The notes beneath the pieces were generated by a model that saw only the letters and a list, made by a program, of their open reading frames with translations, had not been told where the DNA came from and did not search any database. Source: an uncultured Lachnospiraceae bacterium (GTDB taxonomy: Bacteria > Bacillota > Clostridia > Lachnospirales > Lachnospiraceae). From it: 5,922 nt of DNA. The position numbers and the translations under genes are program-made. Each line of letters opens with the position of its first letter. Within the stretch, counting starts at the first letter, position 1. Positions 1 through 5,177 of the stretch are shown in pieces. Location of the stretch: contig CACZQU010000482.1 of assembly GCA_902783305.1 (NCBI GenBank), positions 1 through 5,922 of the forward strand. The letters run 5' to 3'.

Positions 1-23
1 ATATATCAGTTCCGTCAAGGAGA

Positions 24-233
24 CTATCGCATGAAAGGAAGATCCGGCGCTGCGTTTATCATGGAAAGAACAATGATGATCAAAAGCATCGTAAATCCGG
101 CGTAGCAAACGACAAAGTAAAGTTTACTTTGACTGGTTTCTGTCGATATACGTGCCATATACTCCTCAGGCAATGATATCTTTATATTTGATGGAGATAT
201 GATCTGGTCGGATGGTTCAAATATCTGTTTCAC
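24..233 (-). CDS. Small single-span membrane protein, unknown function
   Basis: A 69-residue protein of no family I recognise. I place the start at the GTG at 233-231 because a perfect AAAGGAGG lies 8 bases upstream (242-249); an in-frame ATG at 284 lies upstream of the -10 element and has no such site. Residues 1-37 are polar and contain several Ser, Glu and Gln. Residues about 38-58 form one hydrophobic helix (LYFVVCYAGF followed by MLLIIIVLSM), and a short tail ending PDLPFMR follows. This suggests a single-span inner membrane protein with no cleavable signal. It is transcribed divergently from the HxlR regulator and has its own sigma-A-like promoter, so it may be a target of that regulator, but this is inference. 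The short tail could mean the protein is complete or has lost a C-terminal part. Confidence 0.6.
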   Translation of the reverse strand: MKQIFEPSDQIISPSNIKISLPEEYMARISTETSQSKLYFVVCYAGFTMLLIIIVLSMINAAPDLPFMR

Positions 234-241
234 AGTGATAA

Positions 242-249
242 CCTCCTTT
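242..249 (-). promoter_or_regulatory. Ribosome binding site that fixes the GTG start
   Basis: Read on the minus strand this is AAAGGAGG, a near-perfect anti-16S match, followed by an 8-base spacer and GTG at 233. It decides the start of the small membrane protein in favour of GTG over the upstream ATG at 284. Confidence 0.75.
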
Positions 250-267
250 ACAAATCTGTTATGCTCT

Positions 268-295
268 ATTATAATCAGGTGCAAAGAAAAAGCAA
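268..295 (-). promoter_or_regulatory. Sigma-A-like promoter for the small membrane protein
   Basis: On the minus strand a perfect -10 TATAAT occupies 273-268, and a -35-like TTGCTT occupies 295-290, with a 16-base spacer. Transcription would begin around 261, giving a leader of roughly 28 bases that contains the AAAGGAGG site. The -35 is imperfect (TTG matches the first half of the consensus). Confidence 0.55.
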
Positions 296-296
296 G

Positions 297-324
297 AAGA
301 CATAATATTCTACGCCACTATAAA
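297..324 (+). promoter_or_regulatory. Weak candidate promoter for the HxlR regulator
   Basis: A -10-like TATAAA at 319-324 is preceded by a weak -35-like AAGACA at 297-302 with a 16-base spacer. The -10 overlaps the left arm of the palindrome at 317-333, which would allow autorepression. The resulting leader would be short (about 16 bases) but would still include the GGAG at 337-340. The weak -35 keeps confidence low. Confidence 0.35.
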
Positions 325-333
325 TAATATAGT
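317..333. promoter_or_regulatory. Perfect palindrome, candidate HxlR operator
   Basis: ACTATA (317-322) and TATAGT (328-333) are perfect inverted arms around a 5-base AT spacer. The element sits directly over the candidate -10 and immediately before the ribosome binding site of the HxlR gene. Dimeric HxlR/YodB-type repressors bind short AT-rich palindromes of this size and often repress their own promoter. The site is therefore a good candidate for autoregulation, although binding is inferred only from position and symmetry. Confidence 0.5.
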
Positions 334-346
334 AATGGAGATTGTT

Positions 347-712
347 ATGGCTAAGAAACCGTTACCCAAAGAAGAAAACATTTATGAAACAGATTGTCCC
401 ATCCTCTATGCGATGGATCTGATCGGGCAGAAGTGGAAGCTTCCGATCCTGTGGTATATTGCGGATGCGGAGAATCAGACTCTCAGGTATCGAGAACTGG
501 AGAGAAAGGTAGTGGGCATCACAGCGACCATGCTGACTAAGTGTCTGAGAGAGTTGGAGCAGGACAAGTTCATCACAAGGAAGCAGTACAGTACGATACC
601 GCCAACGGTGGAGTATTCACTTGCGGATAGGGGAAAGACATTAATTCCGGCATTGGAGTCGGTGTATCAATGGGCAGATGAGCAGATGAAGGAGCAATAT
701 GTGGACAGGTAA
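347..712 (+). CDS. HxlR-family winged helix-turn-helix transcriptional regulator
   Basis: A 121-residue protein with the full HxlR layout and the usual family length. Its N-terminal segment has a cysteine at residue 17 (ETDCPILYAM), followed by the GQKWKLPILW helix (about 27-36). The helix-turn-helix is RYRELERKV then GITATMLTKCLREL (about 47-70). The wing carries the typical YSTIPPTVEYSLADRGKTL at 81-99, and a C-terminal helix for dimerisation follows. HxlR proteins are DNA-binding dimers; members such as YodB and HypR sense electrophiles or oxidants through an N-terminal cysteine. C17, and possibly C66, could play that role here, but this is inference. I chose ATG 347 over ATG 335 because TGGAG at 336-340 is 6 bases before it. 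Divergent from a small membrane protein gene, with a candidate operator at 317-333. No terminator is visible before the gene fragment that abuts its stop. Confidence 0.9.
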   Translation: MAKKPLPKEENIYETDCPILYAMDLIGQKWKLPILWYIADAENQTLRYRELERKVVGITATMLTKCLRELEQDKFITRKQYSTIPPTVEYSLADRGKTLIPALESVYQWADEQMKEQYVDR

Positions 713-978
713 CAGGTGGTTGTATTGCATTTCCGGGAGGCACAGGTACATTGGAAGAGATAACCGAAGTGATGTCAAAGGTAGTCCTTGGCCATTTGAA
801 TGCGCCATGTATTGTATATAATCTGAATGGCTATTACGAGGGATTGAAAGGATTGCTTTCGACTATGGTTAAGAATGAGCTTGCGTTTCCGGACAGGTTG
901 GCGAGGATTGATTTTGCAGCTGAGATAGAAGAGATTAAGCAGATAATTGGAAGGAACGTCAATGAATCACGTACATGA
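712..978 (+). pseudogene. C-terminal fragment of a LOG-family nucleoside-monophosphate phosphoribohydrolase
   Basis: The frame reads TGGCIAFPGGTGTLEEI and onward to a stop at 976-978, about 88 residues. PGGTGTLEE is the phosphate-binding and catalytic signature (PGGxGTxxE) of the LOG/TIGR00730 Rossmann-fold family, enzymes that hydrolyse nucleoside 5'-monophosphates to the free base and ribose phosphate. The sequence after it (helix to LNGYYEGLKGLL, then an acidic C-terminal helix) is the normal second half of the family. Whole members are around 180-190 residues, so about the first 95, including the arginine- and glycine-rich N-terminal half of the active site, are missing. No start codon with a ribosome binding site precedes the motif: the frame enters directly from the end of the HxlR gene, with homology visible only from about 715. 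A TTG at 751 exists but would drop the motif. Its end overlaps the NUDIX fragment by 17 bases. Almost certainly non-functional. Confidence 0.8.
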
Positions 979-1120
979 CCTGCGGCAGATAATCGGTCCC
1001 AGAAAGATTATTCTGAACTGTACCGGAGCTTTGATTATCCAGACCGACAGAATCCTTTTCCAGCGTCGGACGGATAACGGAAAGTGGGGATTTTTTAATT
1101 GGGGAGGAGATATCAAATGA
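962..1120 (+). pseudogene. N-terminal fragment of a NUDIX hydrolase
   Basis: Starting at ATG 962, inside the end of the LOG fragment, the frame reads MNHVHDLRQIIGPRKIIL, then a beta strand with NCTGALIIQTDRILFQRR, then TDNGKWGFF. This is the standard opening of NUDIX hydrolases, which usually continue from KWG into a glycine-rich turn and the Nudix box (GX5EX7REUXEEXGU). Here the homology ends at about 1090-1096. The following codons encode NWGGDIK and a stop at 1118-1120, and they are really the leader and ribosome binding site of the next gene. The whole catalytic box is absent, so no hydrolase activity is possible. The overlapping stop/start with the LOG fragment suggests the two were once a translationally coupled pair acting on nucleotides. 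A typical whole protein would be about 140-170 residues; 52 codons remain. Confidence 0.75.
1101..1110 (+). promoter_or_regulatory. Ribosome binding site that fixes the start of the secreted protein
   Basis: GGGGAGGAGA is followed by a 6-base spacer and ATG at 1117. It supports ATG 1117, which opens a clean signal peptide, over the TTG at 1099. The site lies inside the residual NUDIX frame, so this leader was joined to the NUDIX fragment rather than evolved with it. Confidence 0.75.
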
Positions 1121-2559
1121 AGAAAATAACGGTATCAATAATAGCTATTGTTTTTTCTCTGTTTTTTGGTCTTTTTCTGCCGGTCTCAGCAGCGGATAAT
1201 GAAGATTGGGATGAGATGCCGATGATCACTCATGCTTATGAACTGTCAAAAGGAACAATCTTTCTTGAATGGGATGGTAAAGCTGACCTATACCAGATAT
1301 ATATTGATGGAAAGAATATAACGACGGTAAAAATCAAATCTGCTTTAGTAGATTTGAAACAAGGAAAACATCAGATAACAGTTGTGCCAATAAATATTAC
1401 ATCAAAAGATGTTGACACAAGATTATCCCTTGATATATCGCTTTCTAAATTAATGGTTGCGGGGGGAAGCATTGATTTGGGTTCTTTTGGCATTGATCCC
1501 AAGGATCTTCTCCAAGGTACTCCATCTGAAACATTTTCCATCAACTACACTACGAATCCGCTTCTCAGTGCAGTTCCAGAGGTAGTAAGTGCTTTCACGG
1601 ATTTTGATGAGAATGTATCGATTACATTTACTGATAAATATGATGCTGACATCTATAGAATAGCCATTAAGAATGAAAAAGACATAAACTACGTAGAGTT
1701 CTATAAGACGATAGATGAAAATGCCGGGCTTGTTTCCAGGAATAATTCATCCGTTACAATAGTTCTGGATCAGAACTATCTGAAAGAGCATGGATGTATG
1801 GTTCCTGAATTGAACAAGAAATACAGCTTTTCTGTAAAACTTCAAAAATGGCCTGAAAATTATGTAAATGGGGAGAAAGAACAAAGTTCAATTCTTGAAT
1901 CGAAAGATAGTAAAGCATTTGATTACACGCCATATGCTGCATGGAAAAATGCTCCTGAGATAACCTACGCTTCTCAAAATGCTGACGGAGAGATATTGCT
2001 TGAGTGGGAGCATGAAGATAATGGTCTTGGATGTGAGTACCAGATTATTAACTATGATAAGCTAATGGGAATAAAAAAAGGTGAGAAAGAAGCAGGAAAA
2101 ACTCATGAAAAAAAATATGTCATAAAGGATTTGATGAATGGTAAATATACCTATGTTGTTGTCCCGACATACTCTGGTGAGAAGGGATTTGCTTCGGATG
2201 ATACTGAAGTAGAAGTCAGAAACGATTGGGTTGTTGCTCCTTCTTTGGAATGCTCCCCTGGGGACGATAGACAAGTCATATTAAAATGGCCTTCGCAAGA
2301 GGGAATTAAAAAATATCATATCATTGTGTCAGCTGGAAGTGGATCTTTGCTAAGATTTGTGAATATGGATTATAAGAAATATAAGGAGTTCGATGTAGAG
2401 GCAGCAACTGGTGAAATAGAATATCCATTTACATACGAAGAAGACATAGATCCTGAAAATGGAGTAAAATTACAGTTTGAGATTTGCGGTATTCGATATG
2501 CAGAAGATGGATCAGAACAAAAATCAGCAGCAACAAAACAGACAATCGTTTTGAAGTAG
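1117..2559 (+). CDS. Secreted multi-module fibronectin-III-like protein, function unknown
   Basis: A 480-residue exported protein. Residues 1-25 are a classic Sec signal peptide: MKK, a hydrophobic core, then LPVSA before the cleavage site near AD. Four beta-sandwich modules follow, roughly at 33-95, 150-275, 278-368 and 374-480. Each has a strand pair with the Fn3 pattern of a hydrophobic strand ending in W or F, then a Tyr-centred strand: IFLEWDGKADLYQIYI (48-63), VSITFTDKYDADIYRIAI (167-184), ILLEWEHEDN..YQII (293-311) and VILKWPSQEGIKKYHIIV (387-404). A Gly/Ser-rich linker lies at about 111-150. There is no LPxTG motif, lipobox, membrane helix, S-layer module or recognisable enzyme domain, so it is probably released or loosely wall-bound and may act by adhesion or as a scaffold. 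Base use is clearly more AT-rich than the flanking genes, which fits recent acquisition. The Fn3-like fold is inferred from pattern only. Confidence 0.75.
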   Translation: MKKITVSIIAIVFSLFFGLFLPVSAADNEDWDEMPMITHAYELSKGTIFLEWDGKADLYQIYIDGKNITTVKIKSALVDLKQGKHQITVVPINITSKDVDTRLSLDISLSKLMVAGGSIDLGSFGIDPKDLLQGTPSETFSINYTTNPLLSAVPEVVSAFTDFDENVSITFTDKYDADIYRIAIKNEKDINYVEFYKTIDENAGLVSRNNSSVTIVLDQNYLKEHGCMVPELNKKYSFSVKLQKWPENYVNGEKEQSSILESKDSKAFDYTPYAAWKNAPEITYASQNADGEILLEWEHEDNGLGCEYQIINYDKLMGIKKGEKEAGKTHEKKYVIKDLMNGKYTYVVVPTYSGEKGFASDDTEVEVRNDWVVAPSLECSPGDDRQVILKWPSQEGIKKYHIIVSAGSGSLLRFVNMDYKKYKEFDVEAATGEIEYPFTYEEDIDPENGVKLQFEICGIRYAEDGSEQKSAATKQTIVLK

Positions 2560-2783
2560 ATAAATGTCCCGCTCTTCCAACGATTATAGAAGATGGATGT
2601 TCACAGGGGCAGCAGGGGATGGATATTTGCCTGGTGAACAATCCTTCTTTTTGGGCGGGATTATTCTCATCAGGTGAAATTTATTCCGCGAAATATTGCG
2701 AGGAGAACGGCTTGAATTACATATATACAGATAGCCTTGATTGACTGAGGTAAAGATATTATTGCTCATCAATGAGGAGTTGA
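2560..2783 (+). other. Stretch without an intact gene between the secreted protein and a coding remnant
   Basis: No convincing gene lies here. A 37-codon open frame from ATG 2564 to TGA 2677 (opening MSRSSNDYRRWMFTGAAGDG) lacks a good ribosome binding site and resembles nothing I recognise. Another frame runs open to a stop at 2742-2744 and continues, through three stops, in the same phase as the remnant at 2784-2933. This could be the decayed upstream part of that gene. I see no clear terminator after the stop at 2557-2559. Confidence 0.4.
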
Positions 2784-2933
2784 TGCAGAAACAAAACATA
2801 CGAGTGGTGTGATTTCTCTTCTTATGTGATCTGGAAAGATGAAGCCGGAAATACCTATGTGCTGGATTATAATGCGCAGACTGTCACAGTTTATGACGTT
2901 GATGGGAATGTGATTGCTGTTATGCCAGCGTAA
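2784..2933 (+). pseudogene. C-terminal remnant of an unrecognised protein
   Basis: A 49-codon open frame without a start codon, entered from a stop at 2781-2783 and ending at TAA 2931-2933. It reads KTYEWCDFSSYVIWKDEAG, NTYVLDYNAQTVTVYDVDG, then NVIAVMPA. The regular alternation of hydrophobic and polar residues, and the repeated turn pattern (KDEAGNTYV, YDVDGNVIA), look like the closing beta hairpins of a real secreted or beta-rich protein, not chance reading. Codon use is ordinary for the window. No ribosome binding site precedes it. I cannot name the family. The 54 bases between it and the next gene hold that gene's ribosome binding site. Confidence 0.45.
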
Positions 2934-2987
2934 AAAAGACAAATATCGTGTGGTGAGGAGACAGATGTGAGCTGATGGAGGAGACCC

Positions 2988-3221
2988 ATGAATAAACTTT
3001 TCAAGGCTGCCAACCGTTACATAGAAACCAGTGACTGGAAGATTATTGCGGTTCTGAAGTTTTGCCTGATCTCATTAGGCCTTTTGTTTGGAATGTCCAT
3101 CAAGGACAGGCATAAGAAGATAGCCATCCCGGCAGCAGTATGTGTTTTCCTTCTGACATATATCCCGTTAATGGATAAGTTCTTTAAAATCTTCAGGGAA
3201 GTGAATGATGAGAAAATATGA
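2988..3221 (+). CDS. Small two-helix membrane protein, unknown function
   Basis: A 77-residue protein starting at ATG 2988, preceded by GGAGGAG (2977-2983) with a 4-base spacer. The N-terminal 20 residues are amphipathic and basic (MNKLFKAANRYIETSDWK). Two hydrophobic helices follow, at about 20-38 (IIAVLKFCLISLGLLFGMSI) and 47-62 (AIPAAVCVFLLTYIPLMD), joined by a very basic loop (KDRHKKI). By the positive-inside rule that loop should be cytoplasmic. Similar 70-80 residue proteins in Lachnospiraceae are, as I recall, often labelled 'permease of phosphate ABC transporter'; that name is not justified by the sequence, which is too short for a permease. The gene's 3' end overlaps the exonuclease start by 17 bases, so the two are probably translationally coupled. 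Why a membrane protein should be paired with a nuclease is unknown. Confidence 0.75.
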   Translation: MNKLFKAANRYIETSDWKIIAVLKFCLISLGLLFGMSIKDRHKKIAIPAAVCVFLLTYIPLMDKFFKIFREVNDEKI

Positions 3222-4011
3222 CCCTTTACGCGATTATCTCTCCAGATCGAATGAGCAGGAGATCACGCTCTCATTTTCAGAGGTAGAAGACATTCTCCTG
3301 GATACCTTACCTTCCAGTGCCAGGAACCATAGAGCCTGGTGGGGGAATGGCGGCCATACCCAGGCTTACGCCTGGATGGAAGCGGGATACAGGGTGAGTG
3401 AGGTGGATTATGCTTTGGAACTTGTTGCTTTTGAGAGAACAGATGTAAAACCCAGGTATATGGAAGAAAATCACCATCGTGTGGAACGCTTCATCGTGTT
3501 TGATGTGGAAACACCAAACCGTTACAATGACCGGATGAGCGCGATCGGCGTAACCATCGTTGAGGATGAAGTCATCAAGGAGTCCTTTTTCTCTTACGTC
3601 AATCCAGAGACTTTTTTCGATTTCTTTAACACCAGGCTGACAGGAATTGATGAGGATACAGTGGCTGATGCTCCGACCTTTCCGGAACTGTGGGAAACCT
3701 TACAGCCAATATTTGAAAGTGGGATACTTGTTGCCCACAATGCAGTTTTTGACCTTACGGTTCTTAGAAAATGTCTGCAGAAATACAATATCCGTTGGAA
3801 GGACAAAGTGTCTTACTGCTGTACTGTACAGATGGGAAAAAGTCTGTTGCCGGGGATGAAGCACAGCCTGGATATGGTATGCAATTATTACGGAATTTCG
3901 TTGAATCATCACCAGGCTGACAGCGACAGTGTGGCTTGTGCGAAGATCTTCATAAGATATTTGAAAAGTTGCGCTGATGCCAGAAATTTTATAAAAGAAT
4001 ATCGGATGTAG
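3205..4011 (+). CDS. DEDDh 3'-5' exonuclease (DnaQ/PolC-epsilon type) with an extra N-terminal module
   Basis: A 268-residue, two-domain protein. Residues about 4-80 form a separate module with the pattern YDPLRDYL, LSFSEVEDIL, LPSSARNHRAWWGN and QAYAWMEAGYRVSEVDY. I recall this as a widespread small domain of unknown function (DUF7662-like; the accession needs checking). Residues about 95-255 are a complete DEDDh exonuclease: Exo I is FDVETP (D100, E102), Exo II is AHNAVFD (D183), and Exo III is HQADSD (H236, D241). All metal-binding and catalytic residues are present, so it should remove nucleotides 3'-5' from DNA or RNA using two metal ions. It lacks polymerase domains and is not a PolC or DnaQ subunit by context. 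The start could be ATG 3205 or 3208; AGGGA at 3195-3199 suits either. It overlaps the upstream membrane protein gene. The N-terminal module may select the substrate, but that is inference. Confidence 0.88.
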   Translation: MMRKYDPLRDYLSRSNEQEITLSFSEVEDILLDTLPSSARNHRAWWGNGGHTQAYAWMEAGYRVSEVDYALELVAFERTDVKPRYMEENHHRVERFIVFDVETPNRYNDRMSAIGVTIVEDEVIKESFFSYVNPETFFDFFNTRLTGIDEDTVADAPTFPELWETLQPIFESGILVAHNAVFDLTVLRKCLQKYNIRWKDKVSYCCTVQMGKSLLPGMKHSLDMVCNYYGISLNHHQADSDSVACAKIFIRYLKSCADARNFIKEYRM

Positions 4012-4020
4012 ATGACTTGA

Positions 4021-4197
4021 GTCGTGGAGCCATATGAATACAATGACCGGTCCTGTGCCATCACCATGAATATGGAGGACTTTGTCAGACTTCTTGATGG
4101 TAACCTGGATCCGATCAAAGCGTTTACATTTAGAAAACTGAAAGTTGACGGGGATGTTGGAAAGGCACTGGAGTTTTCGAAATTGATTAAGAGATGA
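4021..4197 (+). pseudogene. C-terminal fragment of an SCP-2 sterol-carrier-like domain protein
   Basis: The frame, entered from a stop at 4018-4020, reads VEPYEYNDRSCAITMNMEDF, VRLLDGNLDPIKAFTFRKL, then KVDGDVGKALEFSKLIKR and a stop at 4195-4197. It matches the second half of SCP-2 domain proteins: an acidic-aromatic strand, the helix ending in (G)xLDPxxAF, then the KLKVDGD strand and the final helix. These are small lipid- or hydrophobe-binding folds of about 105-115 residues in clostridia; only about 57 remain. A GTG at 4024 could in principle start translation but has no good ribosome binding site, and half a fold should not be stable. It begins ten bases after the exonuclease stop, so the break lies between about 4012 and 4024. 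Confidence 0.75.
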
Positions 4198-4410
4198 AAA
4201 CTGCTGCAAAACCTGGACCATGTTATTACTACAACAGGGTATGGCACACGTATTTCCGTTTCGGGAACAAGTGAATCTTATGTAAGTACAACGGTGAAAA
4301 CAAGCATAGTTCTTGAAGCAGGCCTGGCAGCGCAAGACATGAATGTTCTTGTACGTGTCATTGTACTTGTATGGAGAAATAAGCATTTGGATATGGTTGG
4401 ACAAAAATGA
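4198..4410 (+). other. Open stretch in the same frame after the SCP-2 fragment, possible coding remnant
   Basis: After the SCP-2 stop the same frame stays open for about 70 codons to TGA 4408-4410. It reads LLQNLDHVITTTGYGTRISV, then SGTSESYVSTTVKTSIVLEA, then GLAAQDMNVLVRVIVLVW. The Thr/Ser-rich alternating pattern resembles a beta-rich secreted protein, but there is no start codon with a ribosome binding site and I do not recognise a family. It may be a truncated gene or chance reading. Confidence 0.3.
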
Positions 4411-4495
4411 AGGTTCACACTCATCAAATGAAAACAAATCATATCCCGTTTCCGTAAACAGAAATCTGTTAATGAATTACTTGTTCCCGCTAAAC
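4411..4495. other. AT-rich gap with a short direct repeat and small inverted repeat
   Basis: No gene is visible. TAAACAGAA occurs twice, at 4455-4463 and 4491-4499, 36 bases apart, each preceded by a TCCCG a few bases upstream. AACAG (4457-4461) and CTGTT (4466-4470) form a small inverted repeat. The second copy of the direct repeat runs into the hairpin at the end of the SRAP gene. Confidence 0.35.
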
Positions 4496-4527
4496 AGAAG
4501 GTAAGCATCAATTGGTGCTTACCTTCT
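4496..4527 (-). terminator. Perfect hairpin spanning the SRAP stop codon, possible weak terminator
   Basis: AGAAGGTAAGCA (4496-4507) and TGCTTACCTTCT (4516-4527) are perfect inverted arms. One G-T and one C-G pair extend the stem inward to 14 pairs with an AATT loop. The stem contains the last codons and the TGA (4508-4510) of the minus-strand SRAP gene. On the minus strand only TCTGTTTAG follows, not a true T-run, so termination may be weak. On the plus strand no T-run follows either. The stem could instead stabilise the 3' end of the mRNA. Confidence 0.5.
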
Positions 4528-5137
4528 CAAAATACATGTCGGTGAGTGCAGATGGTTCGTTTTCTCCACCATTGAGCCATATCTTAACATTATTTTTCGA
4601 CAAAATGACCGGCATCCGGTCATGGATAAACCGGATGTTTTCCCCGGGTTCTCTGGTTAGTATGGCAAAGACAGGGTACTTTATTCCCCGCTGTTCTTCA
4701 ATCTGGTAGAGACCGGCCATGTACGTGACAGGGCATCCTACGGGTTGTATCATATATTTGGAACCGGCCTTTACCTTTCCATCAGGAGAGCGGAGATGTT
4801 CCCACTCGAAGTAGTAACTGGCGGGAATGACGCATCTCCGTCTCTTCCAGGCTTCCTTCCAGAACGGTTTTTCTGAAGCCGTCTCCACCCTGCAATTTAC
4901 GACAGGAGATCCCCCTCCTGGATTTGTAAAGCCCCAGACCATGGGGAAAACGGTGGGCTGGCGGTTCCTGGCATCCGGGGCAACAACGGGGACCATATCT
5001 GTTGGCCGGATCTCACCTTCCGTCTTCAGAGGGCGGGCGAGTTTGTTCATCATGTTATCAAGGATTGACGACCTTGCTGCCCGGTCTATGAAGGGCCTTA
5101 ATTCCGGGGAGAGTTCCATGTAGTATCTTGTACACAT
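4508..5137 (-). CDS. SRAP (YedK/HMCES-type) abasic-site DNA-protein crosslinking protein
   Basis: A complete 209-residue SOS response-associated peptidase (SRAP) family protein of normal length. Family members bind single-stranded DNA and covalently crosslink abasic sites through the amino group and thiol of cysteine 2, exposed after removal of Met1. The key residues are all visible: Cys2 in MCTRYY; N81, R83 and E85 in NCRVETASEKP; the active-site glutamate E111 in PASYYFEWE; and H172 in FIHDRMPVIL. The N-terminal half also has the usual RPTDMVPVV and VFPMVWGF strands. The start at 5137 is supported by AAGGA (5146-5150) with an 8-base spacer, and by the requirement that Cys be residue 2. The gene lies 40 bases downstream of a 96-residue unknown protein, itself just downstream of a RecA tail, which fits a DNA-damage setting. 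I searched the upstream sequence for a clostridial LexA box and saw none. Its stop lies within a perfect hairpin. Confidence 0.93.
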   Translation of the reverse strand: MCTRYYMELSPELRPFIDRAARSSILDNMMNKLARPLKTEGEIRPTDMVPVVAPDARNRQPTVFPMVWGFTNPGGGSPVVNCRVETASEKPFWKEAWKRRRCVIPASYYFEWEHLRSPDGKVKAGSKYMIQPVGCPVTYMAGLYQIEEQRGIKYPVFAILTREPGENIRFIHDRMPVILSKNNVKIWLNGGENEPSALTDMYFEKVSTN

Positions 5138-5177
5138 TTTGGGAGTCCTTTTTTATGTATTTCAGAAACAAGAGAGT

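Noticed and set aside
335..346. ATG 335 as the HxlR start
   Set aside because: The GGAG at 337-340 overlaps this ATG and is correctly spaced for ATG 347, which also matches the family's usual start.
1099..1116. TTG 1099 as start of the secreted protein
   Set aside because: It would put the ribosome binding site inside the coding sequence and spoil the signal peptide; ATG 1117 is correctly spaced.
2484..2744. 86-codon plus-strand open frame across the end of the secreted protein
   Set aside because: Its first 25 codons lie out of phase inside the secreted protein gene and there is no ribosome binding site; only its 3' part might be a remnant, which is described separately.
2988..3221. Phosphate ABC transporter permease
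   Set aside because: Seventy-seven residues with two helices and no permease motif cannot be an ABC permease; the label is an annotation habit for this family.
3700..4437. Long 245-codon minus-strand open frame
   Set aside because: It is antisense to the exonuclease and the SCP-2 fragment, is rich in Cys, His and Ser as antisense shadows are, and has no ribosome binding site or recognisable domain.
4827..5123. 98-codon plus-strand open frame inside the SRAP gene
   Set aside because: It is antisense to the fully conserved SRAP coding sequence and has no family resemblance.
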